A stretch of DNA of 64,000 bases, from positions 1,332,501 to 1,396,500 of the forward strand of contig CM068313.1 of the NCBI GenBank assembly GCA_034766995.1, read 5' to 3'. Position 1 is the stretch's first letter, and every line of letters begins with the position of its first letter. Positions 36,728-46,984 of the stretch are shown piece by piece. The DNA comes from Acanthacorydalis orientalis. Its lineage: Eukaryota; Arthropoda; Insecta; Megaloptera; Corydalidae. The translations under genes and the position numbers were made by a program. Under the pieces are notes generated by a model. That model searched no databases. It was not told where the DNA came from and saw nothing but the letters and a program-made list of their open reading frames with translations.

Positions 36728-36970
36728 TGACTGTTAAGGCGGTTGGAAGAGCTGCCAATTATTATATCGGCATAACCAATTTTCCTGAAGATTTCGTAGT
36801 TTGTTTTCTTTTATATATTCTTTCATTATTTTCACAGAATTGTCTATATCTTCATCTATCATCAGATGCATTTTAGGATGTATGGAGTTGGTGTATTTTA
36901 ATATTTCATGTTTGTTATAATTTTCGTTTATAGTGCAAAAGGTATCGTCTACGTATCGATATACCATTTT
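36728..36970 (-). pseudogene. Penelope-like element reverse-transcriptase fragment
   Basis: The minus strand reads VYRYVDDTFCTINENYNKHE, then TNSIHPKMHLMIDED and IMKEYIKENK. RYVDDTF is the catalytic motif C of Penelope-like reverse transcriptases, normally followed by '...LxxFLxxINSIHxxIxFTxExE', which the next 30 residues imitate. The two catalytic aspartates are present. Downstream homology fades and a stop follows at codon 78, and nothing upstream of motif C remains, so this is a small dead fragment. A second, worse-preserved copy lies at 38672-38730. It sits between two (TA)n tracts. Confidence 0.75.
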
Positions 36971-36974
36971 ATTA

Positions 36975-36977
<3 letters not shown>

Positions 36978-37040
<63 letters not shown>
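36978..37040. repeat. (TA)n microsatellite
   Basis: About 30 TA units with two ataaat interruptions. It abuts the palindromic element to its right. Confidence 0.95.
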
Positions 37041-37044
<4 letters not shown>

Positions 37045-37045
37045 T

Positions 37046-37129
37046 AACCGTTTCTAAATCGTCTCGAACTGGAATGTTTTTCGGAAGAGGACTTGATCCG
37101 GCAATGGAACGAAATAGGCTGGTTTTATA

Positions 37130-37190
<61 letters not shown>

Positions 37191-37266
37191 CCAGCCTATT
37201 TCGATCTGTTACCGGATCAAGTCCTCTTCCGAAAAACATTCCAGTTCGAGACGGTTTAGAAACGGT
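37046..37266. mobile_element. Palindromic MITE-like element with a (TA)n core
   Basis: Arms 37046-37130 and 37183-37266 are inverted copies, about 90% alike (aaccgtttctaaatcgtctc ... ggaagaggacttgatccgg ... aataggctgg), with about 52 bases of TA between them. The whole folds into one hairpin. Neither a target duplication nor an ORF is evident. It lies directly right of another TA tract, as expected if it targets TA. Confidence 0.7.
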
Positions 37267-38000
37267 CGAAGAGCGCGCACCGATCGCCGAACAAGTGACT
37301 CTCGAACCGAGAACCGTGTAATCCGTCTCTGTTCTCTTCCACCTTTCTAATCGCATCGATTATTATTAAAAAGCGTTACTGTTGCGCCGTCCGCAATAAT
37401 AACAGCAGCAACGAGAACGACTGTAATTTGTGATCGTTCGCCGCGCATTGTTATTCCGTGCGTTAGGTGAAACCCGGCTCTATTAAACGCTGTCAGCACA
37501 AATGGACTCATTAGATAAACGATTCCGATTATTATTACATGTACATGCGCTGCGTGGAATTAACTAACCTTCACAACGGACCGGCGATACTCGCTCGCTC
37601 GTTCGCACGTTCTTCCTCTCCCTCTCTCTTATTCACACACACCGCACAATACACACACACACACGATCAAAGATCTGCACTGTACAGAGAGCGGTTCCGC
37701 GACTTCCGCGTGTATGCCTTTTTCTCAATACCGCGCGCTGTCCGTTTTTTTCCTCCTCCGCCTCTATCTATCTATTTATTATCCGCGACGAACGCTCGCA
37801 GGTATCCGCGCACGTTTTTTTTTTCTTCGCATTGCTCGTCGACCAATCTATTCGTCGTTTTTTTTTAACACCGTCTCGCTCGCTTTGTCCGAACTAATTC
37901 TCCTTCGGATTACATCATGAGGTCTTATTCAATCGTCGGATTATGTCGATACGGTAGTCGGTTCGAACGATCACCGGTTGTCCTTTTCTTTCTTTCTTTC
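37267..38000. other. CpG-rich unique region, conserved-element-like, no gene supported
   Basis: 37340-37540 has evenly mixed motifs (cgattattattaaaaagcgt, tactgttgcgccgtccgc, aactcattagataaac-like) of the kind seen in deeply conserved non-coding elements. 37600-37900 is pyrimidine-rich with CA repeats. Open frames here are unremarkable. Confidence 0.3.
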
Positions 38001-38660
38001 TTCCTTAAGAAAAACCAGAAAAAAAAACACACACATTCACAACAACAAATATCTATGACTAACGCGCGGATGCTGTAAACAAATCTGAGAATTTCGCTGG
38101 TCGTTCGATTCGCTTGAATCTGTTTAACGTACTGTCCGTTTGGATTGTTATTGACGCGGGTTTTTTTTGCAGTGAGTGGGAGGGAGAGAGGGTGGTAGGT
38201 TCGAGCGTCCGGAATGATTTTTTCAGTTGATAGGGTAGGTACTCGGAAAGTGAATTGCCTGTAACTGCACGAAAATTTCTATAAACAACAATCTCAAGTG
38301 ATTTATTGAACGATTGCGAGACGAAAACGTTTTTCCCGAGTTAATCCGATGAAAACAGTATTCTATGATTATAAATTTAACCCGTTTTGTACAAGTAATC
38401 CAGTCTGCACGTTCCCTCGGAGATCTTCTTCGTAAACGATCGACCGCGAGTCTATCTCCTCCGACTGGATTCGGCATTAGGTTTTCTTTCTTTTTTTTTT
38501 TTGTTTCATTCCAATATGTCAAACCGTTCAAGAGTTATGAGCACCGATAAACAATATTTCCAATCGTACAGCCTACTTGATTATTTAAAACATGAGCCGT
38601 TCACGGCACACATCGATTAACTCGACTATTTTAATTTTTGAACAAATTGACAGAAGTGTC
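38001..38660. other. Unique stretch, no gene seen
   Basis: Contains (TTTC)n near 37990 and T-runs at 38160 and 38490. 38568-38590 (cctacttgattatttaaa) repeats 36372-36390 (gtacttgattatttaaa). Confidence 0.3.
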
Positions 38661-38671
38661 TTATTTTTCTT

Positions 38672-38730
38672 CTATTATTATGATTTTCATTTGTCATGCA
38701 AAAGGTATCCGTCCACGGATCCACATTAAG
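38672..38730 (-). pseudogene. Second Penelope-like reverse-transcriptase scrap
   Basis: The minus strand reads VDPWTDTFCMTNENHNN, aligning with VDDTFCTINENYN of the copy at 36728-36970. The DNA gcaaaaggtatccgtccacg parallels gcaaaaggtatcgtctacg there. The DD motif is broken. Only about 60 bases are recognisable. Confidence 0.5.
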
Positions 38731-38802
38731 TATTGAATGTTATTTTGTGCAGACACTTTTATAAAAATCAACAGATTGAATTATTAAATGATTTATTTAT
38801 TT

Positions 38803-38825
38803 ATATATAAATATATATATATATA
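38803..38825. repeat. Short (TA)n tract
   Basis: About 11 TA units with ataaat interruption. Confidence 0.8.
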
Positions 38826-38869
38826 CAAGCATAAATATGTGTGCGTGTTCGTATGTAAACAACGCATCC

Positions 38870-39214
38870 AATTGCCGTCCCCGTCACAATCGTCGTCGTC
38901 GTCGCCGACGCGCTCGCCGCTCGGACTCAAATGTTAACATGGAGTCAAGGTCACGCGTGAAGTCCACTACTTCCGGGTAATGGCCGGTATAATATTCATT
39001 CCGCCTGGTCAACGGATTATTTTTACCGAGATCGAACGGCGCAACAGCGATCGTCCGCCGTCGCCGTCCACTGTCGCTCATATAAATTATATAAATGGCC
39101 GAGCGACGTATCTGTCTGTTTCGTTCGTCGAACGGCCGCCGAAGGTCACATGCACACACAGAGAGACAGACATTTCTGCACCGAGATACATGCACCGTAT
39201 ACACGATTATAAAA

Positions 39215-39215
<1 letters not shown>
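38870..39215. other. CpG-rich island, no gene supported
   Basis: Opens with (CGT)n-type cgtcgtcgtcgccg, and the apparent poly-Arg peptide is an artefact of this. Possible regulatory DNA. Confidence 0.3.

Positions 39216-39217
<2 letters not shown>

Positions 39218-39272
<55 letters not shown>
39218..39272. repeat. (TA)n microsatellite
   Basis: About 27 TA units. Confidence 0.95.
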
Positions 39273-39275
<3 letters not shown>

Positions 39276-39338
39276 GGTATACGATATACAAACGGATTGT
39301 CATAGCTGTCTAAGCAAACAAATATCATAGAACAAATA

Positions 39339-39356
39339 GATTGTTCTAGAACAATC
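39339..39356. promoter_or_regulatory. 18-base perfect palindrome with a heat-shock-element core
   Basis: GATTGTTCTAGAACAATC is its own reverse complement and contains TTCTAGAA, the nTTCnnGAAn arrangement of heat-shock factor sites, inside everted nuclear-receptor-like half sites. Function is inferred from the motif only. Confidence 0.3.
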
Positions 39357-39359
39357 CAG

Positions 39360-39728
39360 CTCGATAGAAAAAGGTTACTTAGATAATTATCGACAGCATT
39401 TTGTTAAAACAGCAACGAAAACTTCTTCCCGCGTAACTGTTCAAAATCGGGAACAATTTTCAATTTCTTTCAAATTGGAGACCGAATTACACGGCACGGA
39501 TGAAATCTAGACTACACTGGACTACTCCCGATCCCCTTGAGGGTTGGTGGGGCGGTTTTCGATTAGGGGGCGGAGCACTGAGACATAGAGAAAACTATTT
39601 ATAAACTTATACCTGCACAAAATCTAACCCAATGGGTAAAAAGGCATCAGAGAAGCAAGAAACTCGTACTCTAGCTTTGTTTTTAAGTACAGAGTATTTT
39701 TAGATCGACGGATTTTTTCCTTCTCCAG
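39360..39728. other. Intron-like stretch ahead of a predicted exon
   Basis: Nothing coding. It ends in the pyrimidine-rich acceptor ttttttccttctccag. Confidence 0.35.
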
Positions 39729-39810
39729 CAAAACCGCACATTCTTTTCCGATCACAACTGTTCAGATGGAACTCTGATAATTTGGACAACCTGCCATTGC
39801 TCCATTTACA
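39729..39810 (+). CDS. Predicted internal coding exon (82 bases), same gene as 32218-32379
   Basis: Strong acceptor (ttttttccttctccag, ending 39728) and strong donor ACA|gtaagt (39811). Read with two leading bases the frame is open and gives KPHILFRSQLFRWNSDNLDN, then LPLLHL. The exon at 32218-32379 leaves exactly one base (G), so joining gives GCA (Ala) and keeps both frames open, which supports the pairing. Another frame is also open over this short length, so coding status is not proven. Family unknown. The exon leaves two bases, so a following exon must supply one. The intron between the two would be 7.35 kb and holds satellites and transposon relics. Confidence 0.4.
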
Positions 39811-40490
39811 GTAAGTTTACCGTTTTTATTCTCTTAAAGAGAGGGAAACAATATTCGAAGGAATATAAAAATACTTTCTGCTATGGATCTGCGAACAGTC
39901 GACGAGGAACCGATCTGGAACGAGATCAGTGAATTTTTTGGAGTTGTTTTCAACCGTGTGTGTGTGTGTGTGTTGATCCGTCGCAATGTCGCGTCCTATC
40001 TGCGTACCAGCAGACGCGTACGTGAAGCGGTATCGTCGAAACGCTAAAACGGCTCAATTATCCTCGATCTGACGCTTCCTGTTTGAAAAAAGAGAAGCGA
40101 ATTGAATTAAGCGAGACGTAATTTTTCAATTACGGACCGTCGTCGCCGCTGATGGCGTTGTATCGGTGCCCGCGGCCGTAACTCGCACTGCTAACAGCCG
40201 TGGCGGCCGTCGTCGTCGTCGCGTTCGCCGTCGCCGCCGCGCGCCGGATGCGAGCACTTCCTCTCCGTTCGAGTGATATAATCGAGACGTCCCTTCCTGT
40301 CCAGGTACCACCGTGGCCCAGTGCCGCGGCCGACGGCGACCCGCTATGAATATTCATCGGGAAATGCGGACGTTTCGGATCGACCGCGCGATATTATTCA
40401 AACGATGTCCGATTGGCGCTCGCCAGGACCGTAGTCGCGCGAATGCACCGAATGAACTCGCAGACGATCGCTCTGCGGGAACATGGAGTT
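39811..40490. other. CpG-rich region, no gene supported
   Basis: 40130-40380 is very CpG-rich with (CGT)n-like runs; minus-strand frames there (61 and 75 codons, one beginning MNIHSGSPSAAALGHGG) are stop-poor by composition. TG repeat at 39957-39974. Possible promoter. Confidence 0.3.
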
Positions 40491-40880
40491 AGGTCTGGTC
40501 AGGTCGGTTCATAGTTTGGTCAGGTTATTTCAGGTCAGTTAGATCGAGTTTCACGAGGTCTCTCTGGTTTGTTTAAGTCTGTTCTGATCATTCAGGTCGG
40601 AATTGATGGTAATCTGAGAAGAAATCCGCTCAGATCAACTAATATCTGATGAATTCTGCTCAGGTTAGGTCAGGTCGGTTCATACGTGATGTAGTTTGAT
40701 CAGATTGTTTCAGGTCGGTTAGATTATATTTGAGGATATCTTCTTAGGTATGTTCATGTCTGTTTTGGTCAGCCAGATCAGGATAGATGGTATCTGAGGA
40801 GATATCTGACCAGATCTGCTCAGGATAGGTCGTTCTGATGAAGTCTGTCAAGGTTAAGTTAGGTCGACTGGTAGACACAT
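40490..40880 (+). repeat. Degenerate GGTCAGGT(C/T) repeat region
   Basis: Dense imperfect copies of ggtcaggtcggttcat, ggtcaggttatttcaggtc and gttaggtctggtc, with a larger period near 180 (40500-40670 versus 40660-40840). It resumes at 41280-41440 after an interruption that carries mariner ends. Confidence 0.65.
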
Positions 40881-40910
40881 TAATTGAAAAAAATTAAAGC
40901 CGAAATTCAG

Positions 40911-40940
40911 AAAACCCGCAATTATTCTCCTACCAACCTA
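40911..40940. mobile_element. Mariner terminal repeat, copy 1
   Basis: aaaacccgcaattattctcc, taccaaccta matches the right terminus of mariner elements of the type AAACCGCAATTAxTTTxxCACCAACCTA. It ends at TA, the mariner target. No transposase adjoins. Confidence 0.65.
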
Positions 40941-41245
40941 ATAGAATTGCGATATATATTTTTGTGCCCACATTGAGCAAACACTCTGTACACTTGATTA
41001 TTGATAATTTTTAATTACTGCTTGTGTACAATTCTATACCTGTATTATCATCCTTATAACATAAAAAAAGGAGACATAGAAGAGAAGTAGAAATCGGAAA
41101 TTATCAATAATCAGTCAGAAAGAAAGCTCGATATTGATTTTGTCTGCTTGTACATTTTTAAAAAGTGTTTACAAGTAAACAAAATGTAATAAACTTAAAA
41201 GAAAATAATTTGGAGAAAAAAATTAATGTCAGAATTCAGAAAACG
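40941..41245. other. AT-rich segment between two mariner ends
   Basis: Sequence between two same-orientation mariner termini that themselves share about 60 bases of homology upstream (aaaaaaattaa ... gaattcagaaaac). No ORF. Confidence 0.4.
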
Positions 41246-41272
41246 AAAACCGCAATTATTTTCCTACCAAAC
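41246..41272. mobile_element. Mariner terminal repeat, copy 2
   Basis: aaaaccgcaattattttcct, accaaac in the same orientation as copy 1, 335 bases away. The shared flank suggests both derive from the 3' end of one mariner copy or a tandem duplicate. Confidence 0.65.
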
Positions 41273-41449
41273 TACAAGTAGTTTGGTTATATTTGGCCAG
41301 TCAGGTCTGGTTAGATCATATTTGAATAATGTTTGGTAAGGTTTGTTGAGGTCTGTTCTGGTCAGTCAGACCAGGATAGATGAAATCTGAAATGAGATCT
41401 GGTCAGATCAAGTTAGGTTAGGTTTTTTCATGCCAGTGTTCAAAGCGTC

Positions 41450-42211
41450 ATCAGAACGATCAACAATCAATTTCTGAACATTGCGATTGTTCGAGAATCG
41501 ATGATAATTGACATTTTTGACCTTTTCACTGCGCACATACAGCGAAAGGTATATTCGAAAACAGGACTAGAACTGCGACTGAGCAGACAGATTTTATTTT
41601 TTAAAAACAATCGACAGCCGCGCCCGACAGTAACTCGATTCTGATTATCTCTTCTGAACAATAAAGAGACGAGATATACGGCCGTGTGTCATTCGACGAA
41701 CGCGCGAGATTTCGATGTGAACGTGCACCGTCGTACTTCGGACGTCATCTGATGCCGATAACAAAGAAAGTTTCAGCGGCCTGTGACCTTGGAGCGCGAG
41801 GTACGGGAAAACACGCCGCGTGCCGTCGACGCAGTTCGAACGAACACTTCCTTCCAAGAAGCGATCAATCGAATTCCCCGCGCATGCATGACGGCCGCGC
41901 GATCCGTTTATCCTGCGACGCAGGGCCGGACGAGCCGAAGAGTCTCCTATTCTGGCATTCCGTCGCGCCGGCACGACAGTATCATCGGAGAGCGTCTCGA
42001 AAAAACATGGCCCTCCTCGTCACGTCTCTCTGCGTATCCGTTGTCGTTTCCGGTCGTGTGCGAACCTTCGAGGCTGCGTGTGAGTTCGATGATGAGCGGT
42101 TCCGTTTTGTGCCGGGCGATTAACTTCTGCTCGAATTTCTGCGAGATTCCGGATTCGGGAGATCTTTGTGCAGCGCTCGATCAATTTTCCATGACCTCTA
42201 TCCCTCCGACA
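41450..42211. other. CpG-rich region, no gene supported
   Basis: Two overlapping plus-strand frames (145 and 187 codons) and a minus-strand frame (109) are open together, so composition explains them. No domain is visible. Confidence 0.35.
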
Positions 42212-42333
42212 GGGTTCTATCTTGATATGAGGCCAGAGGATGTTCAGGATACCTCCAAGGACACCTTCTCATTGGCTTGGGTCAATTGTGTACCTGTTCA
42301 ACTATTAGTTTCGGCACGATTGTTATCCTCAGG
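42212..42333 (+). CDS. Weak exon candidate (122 bases)
   Basis: Acceptor-like ctctatccctccgacag, donor CTCAG|gtagat, with a single open frame GFYLDMRPEDVQDTSKDTFS, LAWVNCVPVQLLVSARLLSS. The phase (two bases in, one out) does not follow the exon at 39729-39810. Its last 30 bases belong to a degenerate local repeat (tttcggcacgattgttatcc), which argues against coding. Confidence 0.2.
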
Positions 42334-42750
42334 TAGATGTCGATGAATTTGTGGCATCTACTCAAAAATTACACTTTTCCACTTCCACTTTCGGCACGAA
42401 TGTCATCTTTAGGTTGAATACTCTTTAAAATCTATACAAGAATTGCGTTTCTCTACTCATATGTATGGTTTGAGTATACTTCTCGGGCAGACATTGTATA
42501 TTCTTCAATGTCTATTAAGGACAACTCTTCTTCATAACTGGTTTCGGTGCGAAAATCATCGTCACGCTGGAAACTCTTCGAAATCTACACGAGAATTCCA
42601 TTTTTCTAATACTAGACGTGACACGAACACCATTCTTGGGTAGATGTTTAAGATTCTTTGGTATCTACTTAAAGATGTCGCTTTTTCACGACTGGTTTCG
42701 GTACGAACGGCATCTCCAGGCTTAGATGCGTTTCTCTACTCATACGTTTG
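42300..42750 (+). repeat. Degenerate tandem repeat, about 140-150 base unit, three to four copies
   Basis: tttcggcacgaatgtcatct, ttaggttgaatactctttaa, aatctatacaagaattgcgt, ttctctactcatatgta recurs at 42305, 42385, 42540 and 42690 in variants. One copy lacks the middle block. Confidence 0.6.
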
Positions 42751-43690
42751 GCATGAGCGCACTTATCGTTTCGATCGAACCATTTTTTCTCGACTCCGAC
42801 AATGAAAATCGCATCTGCGAAACGGGCCAGGCTTCAGTGCCAAAATCTATAACTGTAAAGGCATATTCTTCGGCGCTTCTCGACCGGGACAAAGAAGCGA
42901 GCCGCGAGCGGCTGCACTTTTAACGACACGTCATTAAAAAATTCTTCCGAGAAAGCGAGTGCCGTTAAGTGCGAAGACGCGATGCCGGCCTTCCGACACA
43001 TAAATGCAGAACTGTGCAAGCGCGAACATGTTCCGATACCGCGTCGCCGTGTGCGACAGCACACAAAGAGAAACGCGAGCCGCCGATGAAAACGTACACG
43101 GCGTGCCGTATCGGGTTTCGATTCACGGCTGGTTGTTGACCGAGATAGTTTTTTTTCCATGATTGCCCTCTCACCGGCGCGATATCAGTTTCTTTAGATC
43201 CGATACGCTCTCTCTTCTCCGTTTCATTCGTTGTATGTCTCTCGCTCGCACACGAGTGTCTGTGTGTGTGCGTTCGTTTCGAAACGGACAGAAGTGCGAG
43301 ACTGCGAGGATGCTGCGCGCCGTCACAGATCCGCATTTGGACGCGTCGAAACCGGCTGGCACCGAGCACTGTTCGCGCGGACGGGAAGTGCACTCTGGTG
43401 CATCGCGGCCGTGCACGCGTGCCGATGAGATCACTGCCCCACCGGGTGCACCGGGCCGGTCGGTCGGTCGCGTTCCGTTGCACCGCGGACAAAAAAGAAC
43501 ACACTGGCCGACATTCGGGCGCGTTCCGTGTGCGCGCGGACGAGGACGTCTTCGCCATCTCGCTTATTGTCGTTACGTCGACGCGGCACGCTTGTGTGCG
43601 TGCGGGACGTTAGGAAAGCTTCGTCGTGCATACTGAAAGGACAGAGATGCGACAAGGGACTGATCTGTACGGAAACCGATAGAGCTTAAG
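42751..43690. other. CpG-rich region, no gene supported
   Basis: Very CpG-rich, and all six frames hold long stretches without stops (up to 197 codons, minus). No domain or splice structure is convincing. Possible large regulatory island. Confidence 0.35.
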
Positions 43691-43699
43691 CTTCGGCGC

Positions 43700-45200
43700 A
43701 TGGCTTTGTAAGCGGATGCACAATTTTTTATAGTAAAGTACGGACATTATATTGAAAAATAATGGCCCGAATCAGCATAGGAACATTTATTTAGACACGC
43801 GAATTTTTTTAGAAGAGTTTAGACATTACATCATAAGATACAGATCCGGATATCAGTACAGTGATATTTATTTTCACTCACGATTTTTTTTAGCAAAACT
43901 CAGTCGCTATGTATTAAGATACAGGCCTATATCTTAACGTAGACGAATCTGTTTGGACTCAGGATTTTTTTTAGACGAGTTTAAACACTATATCGTAAGA
44001 TATAGGCTCGCATCTTGCCATAGGAGCTTCTGTGCAGACTGGATTTTTTTTATCGAAAATACAGACCCGTAACTTAACATAGAGATGTCTGTTTAGGCTC
44101 ATGAATTTTTTTTAATGAAACCCAGACAGTATATCGTAAAGCAATGGCCCGCATCTAACATTGAGGACGTCAGTTTAGACTCAGGAATTTTTTGTATAAA
44201 GGTCAGACACTGTATCGAAAAATATAGGTCCGGATCTAGCATTAAAGGTATTTGTTGAGGCTTGGGAATTTTTTTAATAATGGTCGGAAACTATATAGAA
44301 AAATACAGGCATTAATCTAAAATTAGAGGTATTCGTTTAGACTCAGGATTTTTTTAATAAAGCTTGAACACCATATTGAAAAATACAGCCCCGAATGAAG
44401 CATAACAGGTATTTGTTTAGACTCGGGATTTTTTTTAATGTATGTCAGATGCTATATCGAAAAATATAGGCCCGAATCAAGCATTAGAGGTATTTGTTTA
44501 GACTCAGAAATTTTTTAAAAAATGTCAAATACTATATCGATAAATATAGGCCTTAATCTAACATTAGAAGTGTTTATTTAGGTTCGGAATTTTTTTTAAC
44601 AGATGCCAGATGCTGTACCGATAAATACAGGCCTTAATTTAACATTAGATGTATTCGTTTAGACTTGGGAATTTTTTTCAATAGAGCTTGAACATTGTAT
44701 CGAAAAATACAGCCCCGAATGAATCATAACGGGTATTTGTTTAGAGTCGGGATTTTTTTGTATAAAGGTCAGACACTGTATCGATAAATATAGGTCCGGA
44801 TCTAGCATTAGGGGTATTTCAGTCACTACAGTACTCAGTCACTACATCTTCAAATACAGCCTGACACGTTATCATAGGGACATCTAATCACACTCTCAAT
44901 TTTTTTCAGAGAAGGTCAGACATTGTATCGTGAAATACAGGCTTTCATATAGATTTAGGGACATCTGTTCGAACACAGGAATTTTTTTAACAAAGCTCGG
45001 TTACTACATCTTCAAATACAGCCTGACATCTTATCATAAGGACATCTAGTCACACTCTCAAATTTTTTTAGGAAAGGTCAGACACTGTATCGTGAAATAC
45101 AGGCTTTCACATAGACTTATGGACATCTGTTCGAACACAGGAATTTTTTAGAAAAGCTCAGTCACTACACCGTAAGATACAGGCTGTGGATTAAAATGTT
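43700..45200 (+). repeat. 81-base satellite array A5 (about 18 units, subfamily beta)
   Basis: Unit: ggattttttttagcaaaact, cagtcactatatcgtaagat, acaggcccgaatcttagcat, aggagcatctgtttagactc. It shares with A1-A4 the T-run, 'aga/ca', 'tacaggccc-atctt-cata' and 'catttg/tctg-t-tgg' order and the 81-base period, but the middle differs, so it is a diverged subfamily. Confidence 0.85.
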
Positions 45201-45814
45201 GAATACGTTTTCACACCGACTTCTCATATCTCAAAGAAGTGACCATTTTTTAAACTGAAAACCGTTTACTTTTCCCACAATCCAATACTTCCAATCAAGT
45301 TAAATACGACTCACTATTAAACATTCTCTACATAACGACTGTCGATCGATATTCGAATCCGAGATTCTCTCCGAATCGTCCGCTGAGAACGAATAAAGAA
45401 ACGTTAACGGAACGATCCCGGCCGCCTATCGATAACCATAGCCGACTTGTCGAAAAAGTCGACCAGAAAATCTGGCGGTCGCAGTTTTCGGAACAGCGGC
45501 CGAACAACGAGAATTGTCCATTCGTCTTCGATTGATTTATGAAAGTGTCCTCGCATTTTTCCCCATTCCATGTTTTATTACGGCTGGTCTCTCGCAACTC
45601 GATCGCTTTCTAATCAAATAAACCGCATATCTTGCACAGAGACTCGAACTGACGGTATTACACAACAGGTTCTGCATTACTAATCATTCGGATACAATGT
45701 TTTCAGTGATTTCGAATCAATGACCTATGAAAACATCTTCGGAACGAACTGCATAGACAATCGGTCGGAGTGAGATGGAGACTAGTGGGATACAATTGAT
45801 ATTATTCAGGCGAC

Positions 45815-45815
<1 letters not shown>
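45201..45815. other. Unique stretch with a SINE-like tRNA head, no gene seen
   Basis: On the minus strand 45625-45705 reads gattagtaatgcagaacctg ... cagttcgagtctctgtgc, an A-box-like then B-box-like arrangement. An 89-codon minus-strand frame (45328-45597) has no known domain. Confidence 0.3.
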
Positions 45816-45861
<46 letters not shown>

Positions 45862-45864
45862 GTG

Positions 45865-45904
<40 letters not shown>

Positions 45905-45906
45905 TG
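45816..45906. repeat. (TA)n microsatellite with TATG interruptions
   Basis: About 90 bases, followed by (AC)n to 45945. Confidence 0.95.
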
Positions 45907-46490
45907 TAGACACACGCACACACACACACAAACTCACACAATCGCGTTGTGTGTTTGTCTGAGGTCGAGCGTGTAAACATGGCAATTAAACATTTCAGAA
46001 CAGGACAAAGAGTCGCGCATCGCACAAACAGGCGAAACCGTACGGAACTCTATAAATAAAACGGTCGGGTGGGTACACACGTATGTGCCAGAGATGTCAT
46101 AAACACACACGCACACACACACACACAGATATTCTTGGGGTAATCGGAAAGTTTCGTCGCGCAGATATGTTTGTAGCAGTTCTTGATCGAGTGTTTGTGT
46201 AGTGGCAGGACCTGCGAGTCCTGTGAACAAGAACTGATATTAGATAGTCGAAGGTGCGTCGTTCGCATCGCGGGACCTCGTGCCCGAAACATGAAACGGA
46301 ACTTTTTTTTAAAACGGTCGGATTGACCCCTTCGCTGCGGCGATATCTAATCCAGAGCGCGCGTGGCAGACGGTGGACATTCAGCCGTTATTGAAGATAT
46401 GAGCTGGTATTCTTTGTCTTGTATTCCATCAGCATGCCAGATAATAGATATGCGTCTTCAGGCGTCAACAGCGCCATCTCGATCATGTCA
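45907..46490. other. Unique stretch with CA repeats, no gene supported
   Basis: CA repeats at 45915-45930 and 46106-46126. Minus-strand frames of 80-100 codons lack domains. Confidence 0.3.
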
Positions 46491-46491
46491 A

Positions 46492-46725
46492 TTGACCTCT
46501 GAAGCGTTTATGTCGAGTATGCTCGTCATGAGGTTGCTAAACAAAAAAAATAAACTTTGATTTATTTTTGATGTATATTTGTGCCATCATTTAATTCTAT
46601 AAAAATAAAGTATCATAAAGCTCGTATTTTATCTGGTTTTCATTAACCCTTTAAGCGTTTATGTCGAGTGCGCTCGTCATGAAAAGATGGCATTTTCTTG
46701 TTTAATGTCGAGTATACTCGTCATG
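46492..46725 (+). mobile_element. piggyBac-like terminal repeats (three motif copies)
   Basis: At 46643 TTAA is followed by CCCTTTAAGCG and then gtcgagtgcgctcgtcatg. TTAA plus CCCTTT is the hallmark of a piggyBac-superfamily insertion edge, and the inner palindrome GTCGAGTATACTCGTCATG is typical of some families. A diverged copy in the same orientation lies at 46492-46530 (TTGACCTCTGAAGCG + motif) and the bare motif recurs at 46701-46725. No transposase or opposite end is found in the window. Confidence 0.55.
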
Positions 46726-46764
46726 TAGAAAAAATTCGTTTTTTCTATTAATTGTAAAATTTGG

Positions 46765-46768
<4 letters not shown>

Positions 46769-46799
<31 letters not shown>
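46769..46799. repeat. (TA)n microsatellite
   Basis: About 15 TA units. Confidence 0.95.
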
Positions 46800-46802
<3 letters not shown>

Positions 46803-46984
46803 AATTCTAGCACATTTTGGAATATTTCCAAGCAGTTTTCTCTCTGTTTCGTGAATCGTACGTGTGCTATCTAGGGAAGGTATTGTAGAGTGTAATAGAA
46901 AAACTTGTGAAGTGAATAATTTTATCCTCCCGGCCGTTACACGGACAGATTTACATGGGGGTTAATCTACGGCGGGATTTTGTC
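46800..46984. other. Spacer with GC-rich patch
   Basis: ttacatgggggttaatctac, ggcgggattttgtccaatc just before array A6 may be a retroelement tail. Unassigned. Confidence 0.3.

Noticed and set aside
40130..40357. Minus-strand coding exon beginning MNIHSGSPSAAALG
   Set aside because: A second frame on the same strand is equally open, the DNA is CpG and CGT-repeat rich, and the only donor is weak.
42751..43690. Long frames up to 197 codons on both strands
   Set aside because: All are in CpG-rich DNA where stop codons are scarce; frames overlap on both strands and have no domain resemblance.
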